A DNA stretch of 64,000 bases, from positions 124,001 through 188,000 of the forward strand of contig NZ_QBLM01000002.1 in NCBI RefSeq assembly GCF_008828755.2, written 5' to 3'. The notes beneath the pieces were generated by a model. That model had not been told where the DNA came from, did not search any database, and was given only the letters and a program-made list of their open reading frames with translations. The DNA comes from [Borrelia] turdi (lineage in GTDB: Bacteria; Spirochaetota; Spirochaetia; Borreliales; Borreliaceae). Below are positions 63,554 through 64,000 of the stretch, piece after piece; within the stretch, counting starts at the first letter, position 1; the number at the start of each line of letters is the position of its first letter. Both the position numbers and the translations under genes were made by a program.

Positions 63554-64000
63554 TTGAATATTGTGTTTAATGGGAAGGATTTTGCAAATAGGTATTATTT
63601 AATATTGAAAGAGTTCTTAAAGCAGCACGACTTGAGAGATAAAATTTCATTGAAAGTAGTTTTAGCAAATGATGATCCTGCAAGCAAGCTTTATGTTTCA
63701 ATTAAGAGTCGAGTTGCAAAAGAGATTGGCTTAAATGTTGAAGTAATTGAATTTTCTATAAATTCTGTTCAAAGCGATATTTTAGAAGTAATTAACAGAG
63801 AAAACAAAAATTTAAGTACAGATGGAATTATTGTTCAATTACCCCTTTTGAAAGGTGTGGATTTAAACTCCATTTTAAATAGCATAGTTTATTCAAAAGA
63901 TGTTGATGGCTTATCTTTTGTTAATTTGGGTAAAATGATTTTGGGAGATAAAAAAGGATTTATTCCTTGTACAGCTCTTGCTGTATTAAAGATTTTGCGA
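63554..64000 (+). CDS. folD: FolD bifunctional methylene-tetrahydrofolate dehydrogenase/cyclohydrolase, 3' end cut by window
   Basis: The first 149 residues of FolD, open to the window edge. It makes 10-formyl-tetrahydrofolate, the donor used by Fmt (29124). Start TTG 63554 is six bases after AAGAGG and gives MNIVFNGKDFANRYY. The catalytic tyrosine and lysine are Tyr47 and Lys51 (SKLYVSIKSRVAKEIGL), followed by DGIIVQLPLLKG, KDVDGLSFVNLGK and FIPCTALAVLKIL, where family members usually have PCTPxG. The start is read directly from the sequence; length and C-terminal NADP-binding half lie outside the window. Confidence 0.93.
   Translation, partial: MNIVFNGKDFANRYYLILKEFLKQHDLRDKISLKVVLANDDPASKLYVSIKSRVAKEIGLNVEVIEFSINSVQSDILEVINRENKNLSTDGIIVQLPLLKGVDLNSILNSIVYSKDVDGLSFVNLGKMILGDKKGFIPCTALAVLKILR

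Overview
The window looks like a piece of the linear chromosome of a Lyme-group spirochaete (Borreliella, Borrelia burgdorferi sensu lato). The grounds are very low G+C, a V-type ATPase proteolipid, tmRNA tag AKNNNFTSSNLVMAA, P13, BpuR, tandem signal peptidase genes, an 815-residue SMC, and a gene order that I recall as BB0091 down to BB0026 of strain B31, read in reverse. The species within the group cannot be settled from one window. No mobile element, CRISPR array, prophage or plasmid-type gene is visible. Genes are tightly packed and no gene-free stretch exceeds about 200 bases.

Layout. 1-6198 (+): end of the V-ATPase operon (subunits I and K), a helical-repeat protein, lepA and ldh. 6227-9659 (-): comM, sufU and sufS. 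9843-11451 (+): a small pair of unknown genes. 11460-26012 (-): thirteen genes with gaps of at most 36 bases: HAD phosphatase, M29 aminopeptidase, DUF212 protein, a three-gene membrane locus that looks like a stripped-down Rnf complex, prfB with a programmed frameshift, a PEGA-domain protein, ftsY, a repeat protein, and a LolCDE-type exporter. 26134-31128 (+): Xaa-Pro aminopeptidase, thioredoxin-fold protein, def, fmt and a PASTA protein. 31180-31896 (-): rsmE. 31971-39053 (+): trxA, ybeY, a CBS protein, a TPR protein, then gap-pgk-tpiA-secG. 39158-42001: ung (-), trmH-like (+), two YhhQ-family transporters (-). 42124-42630: tmRNA (+) and tRNA-Gly(UCC) (-). 42781-48383: bpuR, rnhB (-), smc and its partners, phoU. 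48457-49311 (-): cheR. 49511-57612 (+): PpiD-like chaperone, lipoprotein, plsC, parE, parC, p13. 57687-59614 (-): smpB and a PEGA/FGE-like protein. 59685-61723 (+): two signal peptidases and a DUF188 protein. 61709-63404 (-): BAM-associated lipoprotein and a beta-barrel protein. 63554-64000 (+): start of folD.

How it works together. The metabolic genes fit a fermentative parasite: glycolysis (gap, pgk, tpiA) ending in lactate (ldh), no respiratory enzymes in view, a V-ATPase for the membrane gradient, and an S-adenosyl/Fe-S economy reduced to SufS and SufU here. Much of the rest serves the cell envelope (LolCDE, SecG, LepB, PpiD, BAM lipoprotein, P13) or ribosome function and rescue (LepA, RF2, Def, Fmt, RsmE, YbeY, tmRNA, SmpB).

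Most worth a second look: the Rnf-like locus that has lost its visible redox centres (19034-23390); a second signal peptidase without the catalytic lysine; an SMC with no recognisable hinge; lepA and the PASTA gene, whose best Shine-Dalgarno sites sit in front of ATT; several genes whose -10 box lies 6-7 bases from the start codon (possible leaderless mRNAs); and palindromes or tandem repeats in the divergent regions at 9739 and 49434.
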